From NCBI GenBank assembly GCA_026874595.1, contig CM049320.1, forward strand, positions 43,846,714-43,910,713: DNA of 64,000 bases, written 5' to 3'. The notes below the pieces were generated by a model. The model did not search any database and was not told the DNA's origin. It was given only the letters and a program-made list of their open reading frames with translations. A program made the translations under genes and the position numbers. The stretch is from Sipunculus nudus (lineage: Eukaryota; Annelida; Sipuncula; Golfingiida; Sipunculidae). Below, in pieces: positions 11,313 to 23,084 of the stretch. Positions within the stretch are counted from its first letter, which is position 1. Each line of letters begins with the position of its first letter.

Positions 11313-13125
11313 CTGCAAGTATGTCAATTTTAGATCAACAATACAAGTATGTCAATCTTAGATCAACAATACAAGTATGTCAATCTTAGATCAACAATAA
11401 AAGTATGTCAATCCTAGAACAACAATACAAGTGTGTCAATAATCTTAGATCAACAATATAAGTATGTCAATCTTAGATCAACAATATAAGTATGTCAATC
11501 TTAGATCAACAATACAAGTATGTCAATCCTAGATCAACAATACAAGTGTGTCAATAATCTTAGATCAACAATATAAGTATGTCAATCTTAGATCAACAAT
11601 ACAAGTATGTCAATCCTAGATCAACAATACAAGTATGTCAATCTTAGATCAACAATTCAAGTATGTCAATCCTAGATCAACCATACAAGTATGTCAATAA
11701 TAGATCAACAATACAAGTGTGTCAATCCTAGATCAACAATACAAGTGTGTCAATAATAATCTTAGATCAAAAATACAAGTATGTCAATCTTAGATCAACA
11801 ATACAAGTATGTCAATCCTAGATCAACAATACAAGTGTGTCAATAATCTTAGATCAACAATACAAGTATGTCAATCTTAGATCAACAATACAAGTATGTC
11901 AATCTTAGATCAACAATACAAGTATGTCAATCTTAGATCAACAATATAAGTATGTCAATCCTAGATCAACAATACAAGTGTGTCAATCTTAGATCAACAA
12001 TATAAGTATGTCAATCTTAGATCAACAATATAAGTATGTCAATCTTAGATCAACAACACAAGTATGTCAATCTTAGATCAACAATACAAGTATGTCAATC
12101 TAAGATCAACAATACAAGTATGTCAATCTTAGATCAACAATATAAGTATGTCAATCTTAGATCAACAATTCAAGTATGTCAATCTTAGATCAACAATATA
12201 AGTATGTCAACCTTAGATTAACAATATAAGTATGTCAATCTTAGATCAACAATACAAGTATGTCAATCTTAGATCAACAATACAAGTATGTCAATCTTAG
12301 ATCAACAATATAAGTATGTCAATCTTAGATCAACAATACAAGTATGTCAATCCTAGATCAACAATACCAGTATGTCAATCTTAGATCAACAATATAAGTA
12401 TGTCAATCTTAGATCAACAACACAAGTATGTCAATCTTAGATCAACAATATAAGTATGTCAATCTTAGATCAACAACACAAGTATGTCAGTCTTAGATCA
12501 ACAATACAAGTATGTCAAACTTAAATCAACAATACAAGTATGTCAATCTTAGATCAACAATACAAGTATGTCAATCTTAAATCAACAATACAAGTATGTC
12601 AGTCTTAGATCAACAATATAAGTATGTCAATCTTAAATCAACAATACAAGTATGTCAATCTTAGATCAACAATTTAAGTATGTCAATCCTAGATCAACAA
12701 TATAAGTATGTCAATCTAAGATCAACAATACAAGTATGTCAATCTTAGATCAACAATACAAGTATGTCAATCTTAGATCAACAATACAAGTATGTCAATC
12801 TTAAATCAACAATACAAGTATGTCAATCTTAGATCAAAAACACAAGTATGTCAATCCTAGATCAACAATACAAGTGTGTCAATCTTAGATCAACAATACA
12901 AGTATGTCAATCTTAGATCAACAACACAAGTATGTCAATCCTAGATCAACAATGCAAGTATGTCAATCATAGATCAACAATACAAGTGTGTCAATAATCT
13001 TAGATCAACAATACAAGTATGTCAATCTAAGATCATAAATATATGTCCATCTTAGATCAACAATATAAGTATGTCAATCTTATATCAACAAAACAAGTGT
13101 GTCAGTCTTATATCAACAATACTAA
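11313..13125 (-). repeat. 28-bp tandem array abutting the exon 6 acceptor, about 64 copies
   Basis: The gene-strand unit is TATTGTTGATCTAAGATTGACATACTTG. The unit next to exon 6 ends CATACTTG directly before CAG. The array occupies about 1.8 kb of the 2.2-kb intron between exons 5 and 6. Each unit carries a branch-point-like CTAAG. Some units are interrupted by an extra AATAATC. No spacers are present, so it is not a CRISPR array. Confidence 0.93.
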
Positions 13126-13544
13126 CCTAATGAAAGCTTATTCATCAAACAGTGCTGGTCGTTTTATTGTGGTTGTAGAAAAATTCACATGAGGTAATAG
13201 TGTTTTTGCCAATAGCAAAAGGTCATTGTCGCAGGAACCAACTCTTAAGATTTGAAACAATAAAAAAATTAAAAGAAAAACACTTTAGCATAAAACTGAT
13301 ATCAACAGTAGTGAGTCATCATTACAACTCTGATAAAATCCAAGCCTGCTGTTTACAAAGATTAGGACAATAAGAGATCAAGCATTTCAACATCTAGCAG
13401 TGAAATTTGAATCATAAGGTTTAATGTTTCGAAAGACAGGATAAAATACATTCATACATTGGTTTTTCATTGACTGCAATTTGTGGAAACTAGATACATA
13501 ACAAGACGAAGAATGCAAAAGCAAGATGATAAACTGGGCCATAC

Positions 13545-13661
13545 CTTACTGAAGTTGTTGATACTCATTGTATCATGTATGGCTGCTGTTACTGCTCTGG
13601 AAGAGTATGTCTCCAGGCCTGCCCCAGTCACTGCATGGACAAACAGCGGATGAACACTCAC
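13545..13661 (-). CDS. HPS3: HPS3 exon 5
   Basis: This exon is 117 bp, exactly 39 codons, in phase 0 at both ends. The acceptor is TCACTTTAG (AG at 13663-13662) and the donor AGTAAG/GTATGG (GT at 13544-13543). The encoded VSVHPLFVHAVTGAGLETY followed by SSRAVTAAIHD parallels the vertebrate segment VLTPQFLHVITSNNLQCFT and its following alanine-rich stretch. The intron to exon 4 is 593 bp, of which about 470 bp is the exon 4 junction minisatellite. Confidence 0.82.
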
Positions 13662-13824
13662 CTAAAGTGAATGTAACCAGTATCACCTGATGTACAGAGC
13701 AACGGAAATTAGTAACAAATACATTCAATGATTTACTGTAATGCCCTGGTGGATTCTTTTTTAATATTTACCCAATTAGATTCTTATATATAAGAATATA
13801 TTAGAGTATATATATTATTTAGTA

Positions 13825-14290
13825 GAGTATATTTACCATGGTACAGTCTTTGGTATAGGTGATCAGTAGGTGGTGAGTATATTTACCATGGTACAGTCTT
13901 TGGTGTAGGGGTAGGTGGTCAGTAGGTGGTGAGTATATTAACCATGGTACAGTCTTTGGTAAAGGTGGTCAGTAGGTGGTGAGTATATTTACCATGGTAC
14001 AGTCTTTGGTGTAGGGGTAGGTTGTCAGTAGGGGGTGAGTATATTTACCATGGTACAGTCTTTGGTATAGGTGGTCAGTAGGTGGTGAGTATATTTACCA
14101 TGGTACAGTCTTTGGTGTAGGGGTAGGTGGTCAGTAGGTGGTGAGTATATTTACCATGGTACAGTCTTTGGTATAGGTGGTCAGTAGGTGGTGAGTATAT
14201 TTACCATGGTACAGTCTTTGGTATAGGTGGTCAGTAGGTGGTGAGTATATTTACCATGGTACAGTCTTTGGTGTAGGGGTAGGTGGTCAG
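13825..14290 (-). repeat. 50/56-bp minisatellite containing the exon 4 donor, 9 copies
   Basis: On the gene strand units carry ACCAAAGACTGTACCATG (exon end), then GTAAATATACTCACC (intron start). Copies of the junction lie near 13834, 13883, 13938, 13989, 14044, 14094, 14149, 14199 and 14251, the last being the true exon end. Longer units differ by 6 bp (GGGGTA). Confidence 0.93.
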
Positions 14291-14382
14291 CAGGGTGGTT
14301 TCCTGGCTGATCTGGTACATGTATCCCTTCCTTGCTGTACTGAAGAACAGACTCAGGCTTGACGCTGATTTACACCCTGCAT
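14255..14382 (-). CDS. HPS3: HPS3 exon 4
   Basis: This exon is 128 bp (2 + 42 codons), entering in phase 1 and leaving in phase 0. The acceptor is TTTATTAG (AG at 14384-14383). It encodes SLSLFFSTARKGYMYQ and TTLLTTYPYTKDCTM, paralleling vertebrate LLSLFCFFSLPHVGYLYMV and SVYQYPEKSQ. The donor is CCATG/GTAAAT (GT at 14254-14253). The last roughly 36 bp of the exon and about 20 bp of intron form the unit of a 50/56-bp minisatellite that runs downstream into the intron. Using any downstream donor copy would add an in-frame stop after eight residues. Confidence 0.82.
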
Positions 14383-14957
14383 CTAATAAATCTCCTTGAA
14401 AGATATTCAGATACAAACTCAGACAAGACACAGATTACCATATGTAGCAAGATGACATAGAAACAAAATTATGTTGTTGATTGATGCTACCAATATCATG
14501 CCAACAGTGTCATGTGAGTGTGTTTTGTATTTCTTTATGCCAGAACCCTAAATTCTTGTGGGACCTGATGGACCTCAAAAGTCAACAGGACACAGTTCAC
14601 AAAGACACTGGCAGTGCCTTTTCTGGCCATTTGCTCCACAAATGTTTTATTTATTAAGTTTGTTTCAAAAACCCACTTTTTCTGAAAATAATTCATTGAC
14701 TGTCTAAACCCTTGCATTAGTTAAGGTTCTTACTAAAAATTGAATATATTGATGAATGGTTCTGTTTGTTTCAATAATCCAAACACTGTGCAACAATACA
14801 CTGTTCATTTCAGTAATTCACCAAATCTTCCTTAATATAATGTCTGCTTGAATGGCTTAATGCTGGTTTTAATATTTGCCTATCCTTCCAGTAATTTACT
14901 AATATTGTGATCATTCATTTTTCATTATTTGCATCATGAGAGCCTGTACCTTCCTTT
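14383..14957. other. Intron sequence, nothing recognised
   Basis: Start of the 8.9-kb exon 3-4 intron on the acceptor side. Ordinary A+T-rich sequence; a 60-codon minus-strand frame at 14535-14717 has no recognisable product. Confidence 0.4.
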
Positions 14958-15320
14958 GACTGTGACATGTATATGTACAATGCAAGTACTAAATATTTTG
15001 ACCTTGAGTATAAGCACCTATTTTCAGCAAATTTATCTGCAAAAAAATCCTTGTAGTTGGCTGACCAAGCTCAGGTGAGGAAGGCAGTTGCCCTGAGTGA
15101 AGTGGAACAAACTTCCAGCTACAGCTACTGCACTGAGTGAACTCTTGACCTGTACCTGGCTGCACTGAGTGAACTCTTGACCTGTTGCCTAATCTGATAC
15201 AGTTGGCAGTCTTCAAAAGCTATAAACAGATCCAGACTGACATCTGGCCTGTTGCCAAATCTGCTAAGCTATCTATAAATACAGACACAATCTTGGCCTG
15301 TTGGTAAATCTGTTTACACA
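14958..15320. repeat. Interspersed repeat with CACTGAGTGAACTCTTGACCTG motif, copy 1
   Basis: The same block occurs at 33258-33740 and 43880-44120 (direct) and 56935-57300 (inverted). Its hallmark is a short doubled motif GAGTGAACTCTTGACC, followed by repeated AAGCTATAAA-AGATCC text. No coding sequence is seen. Confidence 0.7.
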
Positions 15321-15431
15321 TACTGAACGATTTACTTGTAAATTTGTGACATTAACATTGAATTGGCATTAAAAAACATTAGTGGTAAAGTTAAGGAAAC
15401 TTCAGCCATAGAAATAATACTTGAAACTTAG

Positions 15432-15655
15432 TGAAATAACATGTGACCCATAGGTCATGATGCTCAGCTAAGTTTGAAGACATTCACAAATGGAATGTTA
15501 TCATATGAATGGCCAATTCTGTAGGTGGTTTCCCCGTTCAACTGTAGCTATAAAAGATCTTCAAAATCAACAAGAAGAAAAAGTTTCATGATAAAATATC
15601 CCAGCCATTCACAAGAAATCTAGCCTATTTGTATGCAGTTAGCTAAGCTAAAATT
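15432..15655 (+). repeat. Small repeat bounded by GCTCAGCT and AGCTAAGCT ends
   Basis: Starts GTGACCCATAGGTCATGATG then CTCAGCT, and ends AGTTAGCTAAGCTAAAAT. It corresponds inversely to 45455-45662 and shares its ends with the larger elements at 18902-21533 and 26134-28597. Confidence 0.5.
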
Positions 15656-16133
15656 GACCATGCACATTTTTTAAGGACATCTCTGGATGTAAAGACAGAA
15701 GATTCTAGGTCAAACTGTATAGTTTTGTACCTGTCAAATTGTCTGGAAGCTTTAAATGTTTTTGGCATGTAATATAGGTCACCATTACCTAATTTCAGGT
15801 TTCCATGGAAATTGCCCAAGGTTTTCCTGAATATTACATTGGAACATGCTAGTTTTAGCAGATACAATTTGTGCCCATCTGATTTTCAGGGTGCTATAAT
15901 TTTTTTGGCCCATAGTTAACAAAATATAGGTCACCATTAGTGGTGGGCCGATCATCGAGTTTTATCAAAAGTCAGTTGGTTTGCTGCCACTTTCAAGCGC
16001 TCAATTACCAAAGGTAACTATTGATTACATCATAATGATGATTGCTTTTTTTCCCAGTATGCCTTTATGTTATAGGCTAAAATTATTGTTCCATTTTTTT
16101 AAAACTGCAAGTTTCAGACTAGGACATTTTAAA

Positions 16134-17210
16134 ACTAGAATATGGGTAGTCAACAAGCAACTATGTGTATCCGCAGAAATCAGAGTAGGACAGGTGAAGT
16201 GAGGCATGGGTTAAGTGGCAAGGGGAATAGAGTGAGGTGTATTGCATATTAGCATGGATGTCTGCAGCATAAACGTGAATGTAGGTGGAGCCACCTGTCA
16301 TCAATCAAGAAAATTTTCCAAGATGTATAAACCTGCAAAATTTCAGGTGGATAAGTCAAACCACTTCTGAGATATGAGTAATTTTATCCCAAGGCAGATG
16401 AACAGATGGACCCTGTGCATAAGTGGTTGCAGGTGGCAACACCGGTTTTGCCTATGATAAAGAGCTATGTGAGATCTATACACATGCAAAATTTTGGCCC
16501 AATCAGTCAAATGGTTCCCGAGATATGAGCTTGGATGTCTGCAGAGTAAACGTGAATGTAGGTGGTGCCACCTAGCATAAAATCGAGAAGGCTGTCCAGG
16601 ATGTATATAACCTGCAAAATTTCAGCTGGATAAGTCAAACAACTGCAGAGATATGAGTGATTTTATCCAAAGGCAGATGAACAGATGGACAATGTGCATG
16701 AGTGGTTGCAGGTGGCACCACCGGTTTTGCCGATGATGAAGAGCTATGTGAGATCTATACACATGCAAAATTTTGGCCCAATCGGTCAAACGGTTCCTGA
16801 GATATGAGCTTGGATGTCTGCAGAGTAAACGTGAATGTAGGTGGTGCCACCTGTCATAAAATCGAGAAAGCTGTCCAGGATGTATTAACCTGCAAAATTT
16901 CAGGTGGATAAGTAAAACACTGCTGAGATATGAGTGATATTATCCCAAGGCAGATGAACAGATGGACACTGTGCAAAAATGGTTGCAGCTGGCGCCACCA
17001 TTTTTAGTTTATGTTATAAAGCTATCAAAGGGCTACATTTGTGCAAAATTTTTAGCCTGATCGGTCAAACGGTTCCCGAGATATGCAGGTTTATGTGTGG
17101 AAACTGACACACAAATGGATGCTGGGCAGCGAGGAAAGGTCAGAGGTCAACCAAAAATAAGGGCACAGCAGTTCACATGTGACCTGATAATAAACCCGAT
17201 TCGCTTGAAA
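16134..17210 (+). mobile_element. HINE-like element with GGTGGCGCCACC tandem core, copy 1
   Basis: It starts ACTAGAATATGGGTAGTC, with an imperfect inverted repeat around CAACAAGC, then blocks of about 280 bp containing GTCTGCAG-GTAAACGTGAATG, GGTGGTGCCACCTG and AAATTTTGGCCCAATC. The 3' hairpin seen in the copies at 34200 and 57631 is not preserved here. No protein is encoded. Confidence 0.6.
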
Positions 17211-17269
17211 CGCAAACCAAGTTTTTTCAAAAAGTTGAAAGATACAGTTCCAATAATCTGGGAATTCTG

Positions 17270-17350
17270 CATCTAAACATTGTGTCTAGACGTCTAGACG
17301 CTGTGTCTTGACCTCTAGACATATTGTCTAGACACCCCCCCCCCCCCCGA
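17270..17350. repeat. TCTAGAC palindrome cluster followed by a C16 run
   Basis: Between 17278 and 17336 the palindromic core GTCTAGAC or a near form occurs about five times (GTCTAGACGTCTAGAC, then CCTCTAGACATATTGTCTAG), then a run of C. It could fold back on itself. No function is recognised. Confidence 0.6.
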
Positions 17351-17509
17351 GCCAGGTCAGTTGCCATGGTGATGTCTGGACCCCACCTGTTTGTACTGAG
17401 TGACCTCTTGACTTGGCTGCTGAAACTCAGCATTTTGTCAAATCTGTTTTCAAATACAAGAAGCCTTTTACAATTGGCTACAATGTTTTTTTTAAAACTG
17501 TATTTACCC

Positions 17510-18135
17510 AATCTATTCTTATAAAACTAGCAGAACCCTACCATAGAATAATTCTTGTAAAGTTTAAACAAATCAGCTTAACAGTTTCATCATAAATCAG
17601 TGTATAAGCTAGAAGAGTTTAAAATTACATTTTCGCTTGTAAAAAACACATCAGTGTAAATGGCGCCACCAATACCTAAAAATCAGATATGATATATGTG
17701 ACAAACATTGGTATAAAATTTGGTGATTATAGCTCTAGCCATTTCTGAGATTTTAATTTTAGTGTGCTTTTTTGGACAGATGACTAAGTTCAACCTCCTG
17801 TTACTTGGCCAAAAATCTCCGAACTGGAACCATTCAAACAAACTTGAGAGAGATTGTTCCATGGATCATTTCTGTGAAATATTGGACAATTTGGCTGGAC
17901 AGTTTCAGAGAAGAAGATTTTTTAAAGGTTTTTAAGCTTTTTCTCTATAAAATCTAAATAAATGCAGATACCCAATAATTCTTACATGTAATTTGGAGCT
18001 GCTACTTCCGACGGTTTCTGACATACAGCCATGGACGGCAGAAAGCCAGCCCTGCATGGCTGACGGCTGACAGGGGATGGCTGACAATGGACGGACGACG
18101 CTGCGCCATCGCATAAGCTCACAGGTTCGCTAAAA
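17510..18135 (+). repeat. Interspersed repeat ending CGCATAAGCTCACAGGTTCGCTAAAAA, copy 1 (partial)
   Basis: Related to 35912-36970, 43660-45225 and, inverted, 55398-57630 plus 46696-46747. Landmarks are CCAATCTATTCTTATA, GAACCCTACC, TTGAGAGAGATTGTTCC, and the end AAGCTCACAGGTTCGC. Confidence 0.6.
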
Positions 18136-18901
18136 AAAGGCAAAAACTTCTTCTCTCAAGATAGAATTACTAAGACATGCAGGCTTGGTAAAGAAAGTAC
18201 AGTTTCACAGATAACTGAATGTTTCTTTATATTTGCCTTTACTGATTATTAATTGATCATCGATCAGTTTGCTCAAACTGATGATCGATTATGAAAAAGG
18301 AACCGACTCCCACCACTAGTCACCATGACTCAAATTCAAGTTTCAATGCAGATTCACCCTGGACCTGCCTGAATTTCATGTTAGAAGATTCAAGGCCTAG
18401 TAGATACAATTTGTGCCCCATCTGACTGACTGAGTGCTAAAAATCATGTTTTCAGCCTGTAGTTCACAAAATATAGGTCACCATGGCCTTATTACAGGTT
18501 TCCATGGAGATGGCCTAGGACTTCCCCGGAAGTACAGTTAGAAGTTTCTAGATCTTACTGTTACGATTTGTGCCCTGTTAATTGACGAACTGTTTCATTT
18601 AAAGATCTAAAAACAGAAAAAAATGTGTAAAAAGAAAAAAAAAGATGGTGCCACTAGTCTTCAGGAAATGACTAAACACTATTTTATTAAAATATAGGAA
18701 ACTAGATGTGTCGGAACGACACGAATGCCCCCGCCTTGGGCAAATTAGAAACATTCGTTAAATTTTGTAAAATTTTTTAAGTTCAGGAAGTGTTGTATGG
18801 TCAAAAGTAGGTCAACAAGGGCAAAATGCAAACTCGATCTGTAAAGGGTCATTATCAAGCAACACACCAAAAATCAGGCCAGTATCTGCAGGCATTGTAA
18901 A

Positions 18902-21533
18902 AACAAGGGACCTATGGGTCACGACGCTCAGCTGTTATATATGATAAAAAAATATTATTTAGAAATGAGGCACATGCTGGTTTTGTGTGGTAATAAATAT
19001 AAGCTGTATTATGAGTTGTTGTTGTTTAGCTTATGTATGATTTTGATAGTACCTTTTGAGACAGGGAAGAGGATTGATTTCATTTATTTTATTAACAAAT
19101 GGAGTACTATTGTCACACAGATTTTGACTTGGCCATATAACTTATAAGCAGAACATATAATATAAGAGTTTAACTATTTATTAAAAAAAATACAAATATT
19201 GTCCCAAATATAATTTTTATTAAAAATAATAAGAGAATCATATGATTTTTTAAAATGAAATATAACTGATATGATTATTCAAATAATATTAAATAAATAT
19301 ATTCATGAATGCATTCATGAATACATTTTGAAAGTATTTTCACGAGTATTCATATATTTTCATTTTTACCTGAATTCCCATTCTTTATGCAAGAAATTTT
19401 ATAATGGAGTACAAAATCATATTCGTATTTAAATACAATTACAAAGTATTTGCACCATGTCTGGAATTTATTCAGTTTTCACCAAACAATGATGTTGAGA
19501 ATCCAGAATATACCAAATTCACACATTTAAATAATGATCATAAGTATCTGGTGTTATGGCTTTTATTTATGTTAAAAAATAACTGTAAAAAATTCATTTT
19601 GGACTAATTTCACATCAATGTACACACTAGACACAGCAGGAATCTAGATTAATATTATCAACTGCATCTTTGTCTAATTTCCTTCATATGATCCCTAATG
19701 ATTAGTAATGAATAATATGATTTACTTCTTTATCATTAAAATTGAACTGAAAAATGCCATAGGTGACTGCATGGTGTTAATTGGAATATGTGACATTCTA
19801 CCCATCGATACAAGATTCTTATATCATCAGTAACTGCAAGTTAATTTCCTGTTATTATAAACTAACAAATTCCTTTTCTATTTTTCTTTAATTTGTTATT
19901 AAAAACCAATAAAAATTTATTAATTTATTGTTTTTTGTTATGTTCTTGGTTAAAACTACTAGATGAGTTGGGTTGGACACCTGGATCAACTGTGGCTTGC
20001 CATAAGCTGCCTGGATTCCATGTATGCCTCGCCTCAAGCGTGCATAATTTGATGAAAGGTCAACAAGGTCAACATACAGGTGACTCAAGAGGGGCTGGAG
20101 AGAGCCAAAGTCTGACAGGGTCTCATAAAAAACATTAATAAAAGCTACAATTTTTGGCCAATTTCTTTCAGCTTTCTAAACTAAAAAGCTGAAATGCTTA
20201 TGTGTGCATGATATGAAAATTATATCAACAGTGCTCACGGGAAACAAACGTGCCATGGTCACAGTTGGGCAAAATTTAAGGTACAAATTTTATATTTATA
20301 CTAAATAAAATTTGAAAAATTCAGAACTAATTTTGGGTATTCAATTGAATCTTGATTAAATAATGTGACATCCCTGACAAAAAAATCTCTAGCTTCAGCA
20401 ATGCTCTTGTTAAGGGAGTAAATATATTTCTTGATTTTTTTCAAAGTGCATTATGTTTGGGCCCATAACTTAAAACAATTACACAATACTGACATCATTC
20501 TGGCATGTGCATAGAGAATGAAAAATATGTATATTATTTATGATTAAAGTCAGATCAGTGGTTTTGATATTAGGCAGTCTTGAAGTGTAACAATGGGTTT
20601 TTAATGGAAAAATGAAGTTTTTCATTAATATCTCTAATGTCCTAGTGACCAAATTCTTGGCATGGTAGGGCATTTTGGAGACATCTAACTGTATGCCGAA
20701 TTTAAGGAACTTAGAGCTGAAGCTGGGGAGCTGAGCTCTTGCAAACTGCATAACACTAGCTTGATGTAAACAATATGTTACACGGTGCTTGAAAACTTGA
20801 TTAAAATCTACAGTTTTTGATCAACTGGTTTCAAATTTTTGGTGTTAACAGTTGAAATGCTAACAAAAACATGCTGTGAAAATTAAATCCACAGTACTTA
20901 CAGGAAAAAAACGTGCCATGGTCAAAGTTGGGCAAAATTTAAGGTACCAATTTTTTATTTTTATTAATATTTTAAAAATTTAAAAGATTTTCATCTAATT
21001 TTGGGTATACAATTTAATTTTGATTAATTAAAGTTATATTACTGGAAAAAAGGTCCATAGCATTAACATTTTTTGTGTTAAGTGATCAAATATCTTTTCT
21101 GATTTTTTACAAAATGCATCATGTTTGGGCCCATAACTTTTTTAAATTAAATAATACAGACATAATTTCTGGCATGTACATAGGAACTATATAGAGGAAT
21201 ATTTATGGTAAATATGAGGTAAAACAGATGAGTGGTTTTGATATTAGGCAGTCCTGAAGTGTGAAAATAGGTTTTTAATAAAAAATTGAGGTTTTTCCTT
21301 AATTTCTCAAAGGAACGAAGTTGCAAACACCCAGTTTTCGGCTTGGTAGGAGATCTTGGGGACATCTAACATTATGCCGAATTTTGGATTCCTAGGTCTT
21401 ACGGTTTCAAAACGTGCCACATCTACGGACGGACGGACGGACGGACGGACGGACAGACGGACGGACAGACGGACGGACGACGGACAATGGACCACGACTA
21501 TAGCTCAGATGACTTATAGTCAGCTGAGCTAAA
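18902..21533 (+). mobile_element. 2.6-kb insertion with CTCAGCT...AGCTGAGC ends
   Basis: The left end is GGGACCTATGGGTCACG then ACGCTCAGCTG. The right end is TAGTCAGCTGAGCTAAAAA. It sits in the A-run of the host element's 182-bp unit (AAAAA on both sides). It contains two successive copies (20130-20760 and 20790-21535) of the repeat also found at 244-945. Open frames at 18914-19147, 19404-19607 and 19888-20138 are unrecognised and not convincing. Confidence 0.55.
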
Positions 21534-21715
21534 AAGTCCATATATGTGCATTTTTCATGAAAATTTCTGTCTTTCATGAAATGTTCTATGTTCAGGATCT
21601 GTCATATGGTGAAAAATAGGTTAACTGGGACGAAACGCGAACTCTATCTGTAAATGGTCATTATGCGCCCACAGACCAAACATTAGGCCAGTATCTGTAA
21701 GCATTGCATTGCAAA

Positions 21716-22385
21716 ACTAGAATATTAGCAAAAAATGATAATCATTTATAAATTTAAATTGGAGAGGTATATACCATGTTTCATAACAATCCACCAAATG
21801 CTTCCTGAGAAATAAGCTCCTAAGTTTTTTTCTATACTAAGCTCTGTGACCTTGAAAAGTAGGTCAAGATCACCCATCTTTGAACTTGACCAAGATTTTG
21901 TAAATATAATGCAATAGCACTGAAGAAATGAAGTTCCTGTGTTGAATACCTTTGGAGATATCCTGCACAAAAGGCCAAAATTGAAAAAATCCGATAAAAT
22001 TTCATTAAAAAATCAGAAATTGCAGGTGGCGCCACCAAAATTGTGCAGCACATACAGACCATCAGTCCCAATGATCATAGTAAGTTTTGTGAAAATCCAC
22101 ACAATGGTTCCTAAGATATAAACTTCTGAGTGTTTTTCTATAATCAGCTCTAAAATGTAGAAAAATGGGTCAAGGTCACCCATCTTCGAACTTGACCGAG
22201 ATTTTATCGATATACATCTTCACTGATGAAATAAAATTCCAACGGTGAATCCTTTTAGAGATATCCCGCTCACAAGGTAAAAGTTAACAGACGCGGAACG
22301 GACGGACGGACAGACACCGGACAGACAGATGGACAGATGGACAGCTTGGGTGACGACAATAGCCCATCAGCCTATGAGCTGAGGG
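21716..22385 (+). repeat. Insertion beginning ACTAGAATATTAGC
   Basis: It interrupts the third 182-bp unit of the element at 18701-22998. It contains two related segments with AGGTCAAG-TCACCCATCTT and ends GCCTATGAGCTGAGGGCTAAAAAC after a GACGGACGGAC tract. Its ACTAGA start resembles the HINE-like families, but no terminal hairpin is seen. Confidence 0.5.
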
Positions 22386-23084
22386 CTAAAAACGGCTGTA
22401 CATGTGTATTTGTCATGAAAATTTCTATTTTTCATGAAATTTTCTAAGTTTAGGAGCCGTAAAACGGTCAAAAGTAGGTCAACCGGGACGAAACGCCAAC
22501 TCGATCTGTAACTGGTCATTATCTGCCCACACACCAAAAATCAGGCCAATATCTGAAGGCATTGCGAAAAAAAGTCTGTAAATGTGTATTTGTTATGAAA
22601 ATTTCTATTTTTCATGAAATTTTCTAAGTTTAGGAGCCGTAAAACGGTCAAAAGAAGGTCAACCGGGACGAAACGTGAACTCGATCTGTAACTGGCCATT
22701 ATCTGCCCACACACCAAAAATCAGGCCAATATCTGCAGGCATTGCGAAAAAAAGTCCGTACATGTGTATTTGTCATGAAAATTTCTATTTTTAATGAAAT
22801 TTTCTAAGTTTAGGAGCCGTAAAACAGTCAAAAGTAGGTCAACCGGGACGAAACGCGAACTCGATCTGTAACTGCAAAAATCAGGCCAATATCTGCAGGC
22901 ATTGCGAAAAAAAGTCCATACAACTGTTTGATTTCGGAATGACGGAAGGACGGACATGGGTAAAACTATATGCCCCGGCCACTTCGTGGCGGGGGCATAA
23001 AAATTATGACAATGAATGCATTAGTTATTAAGATTTTGGAACTTTTGTATCAAAATCTAATTTATTCCGGGGGCTACTTACGAG

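Larger units (their letters stand above)
15938..18318. mobile_element. hAT-like TIR element with 8-bp target duplication, carrying nested repeats
   Basis: The outer ends are inverted: TAGTGGTGGG at 15938 and CCCACCACTA ending at 18318. They are flanked by the identical octamer GTCACCAT (15930-15937 and 18319-18326), the duplication length of hAT transposons. Inside the ends are GATCATCGA on the left and a GATGATCGAT palindrome cluster on the right (about 18241-18292). No transposase is encoded, so it is non-autonomous. A HINE-like element and a second repeat (16134-18135) fill most of it. Confidence 0.78.
18701..22998 (+). mobile_element. Helitron/HINE-like element with 182-bp tandem core, split by two insertions
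   Basis: It starts ACTAGATGTGTCGGAACGACACG (inverted repeat TGTGTCG/CGACACG). It ends in the strong hairpin at 22970-22998, ATGCCCCGGCCAC-TTC-GTGGCGGGGGCAT. The core unit of about 182 bp (GGTCAACCGGGACGAAACG, TCGATCTGTAACTGG, GGCCAATATCTG) appears near 18770, 21590 and three times in 22389-22920. Insertions at about 18902-21533 and 21716-22385 separate the units. It is non-coding. Confidence 0.65.

Noticed and set aside
11313-13125. Array of 28-bp direct repeats as a CRISPR-like array
   Set aside because: Units are contiguous with no spacers, and the DNA is eukaryotic with splice-bounded exons.
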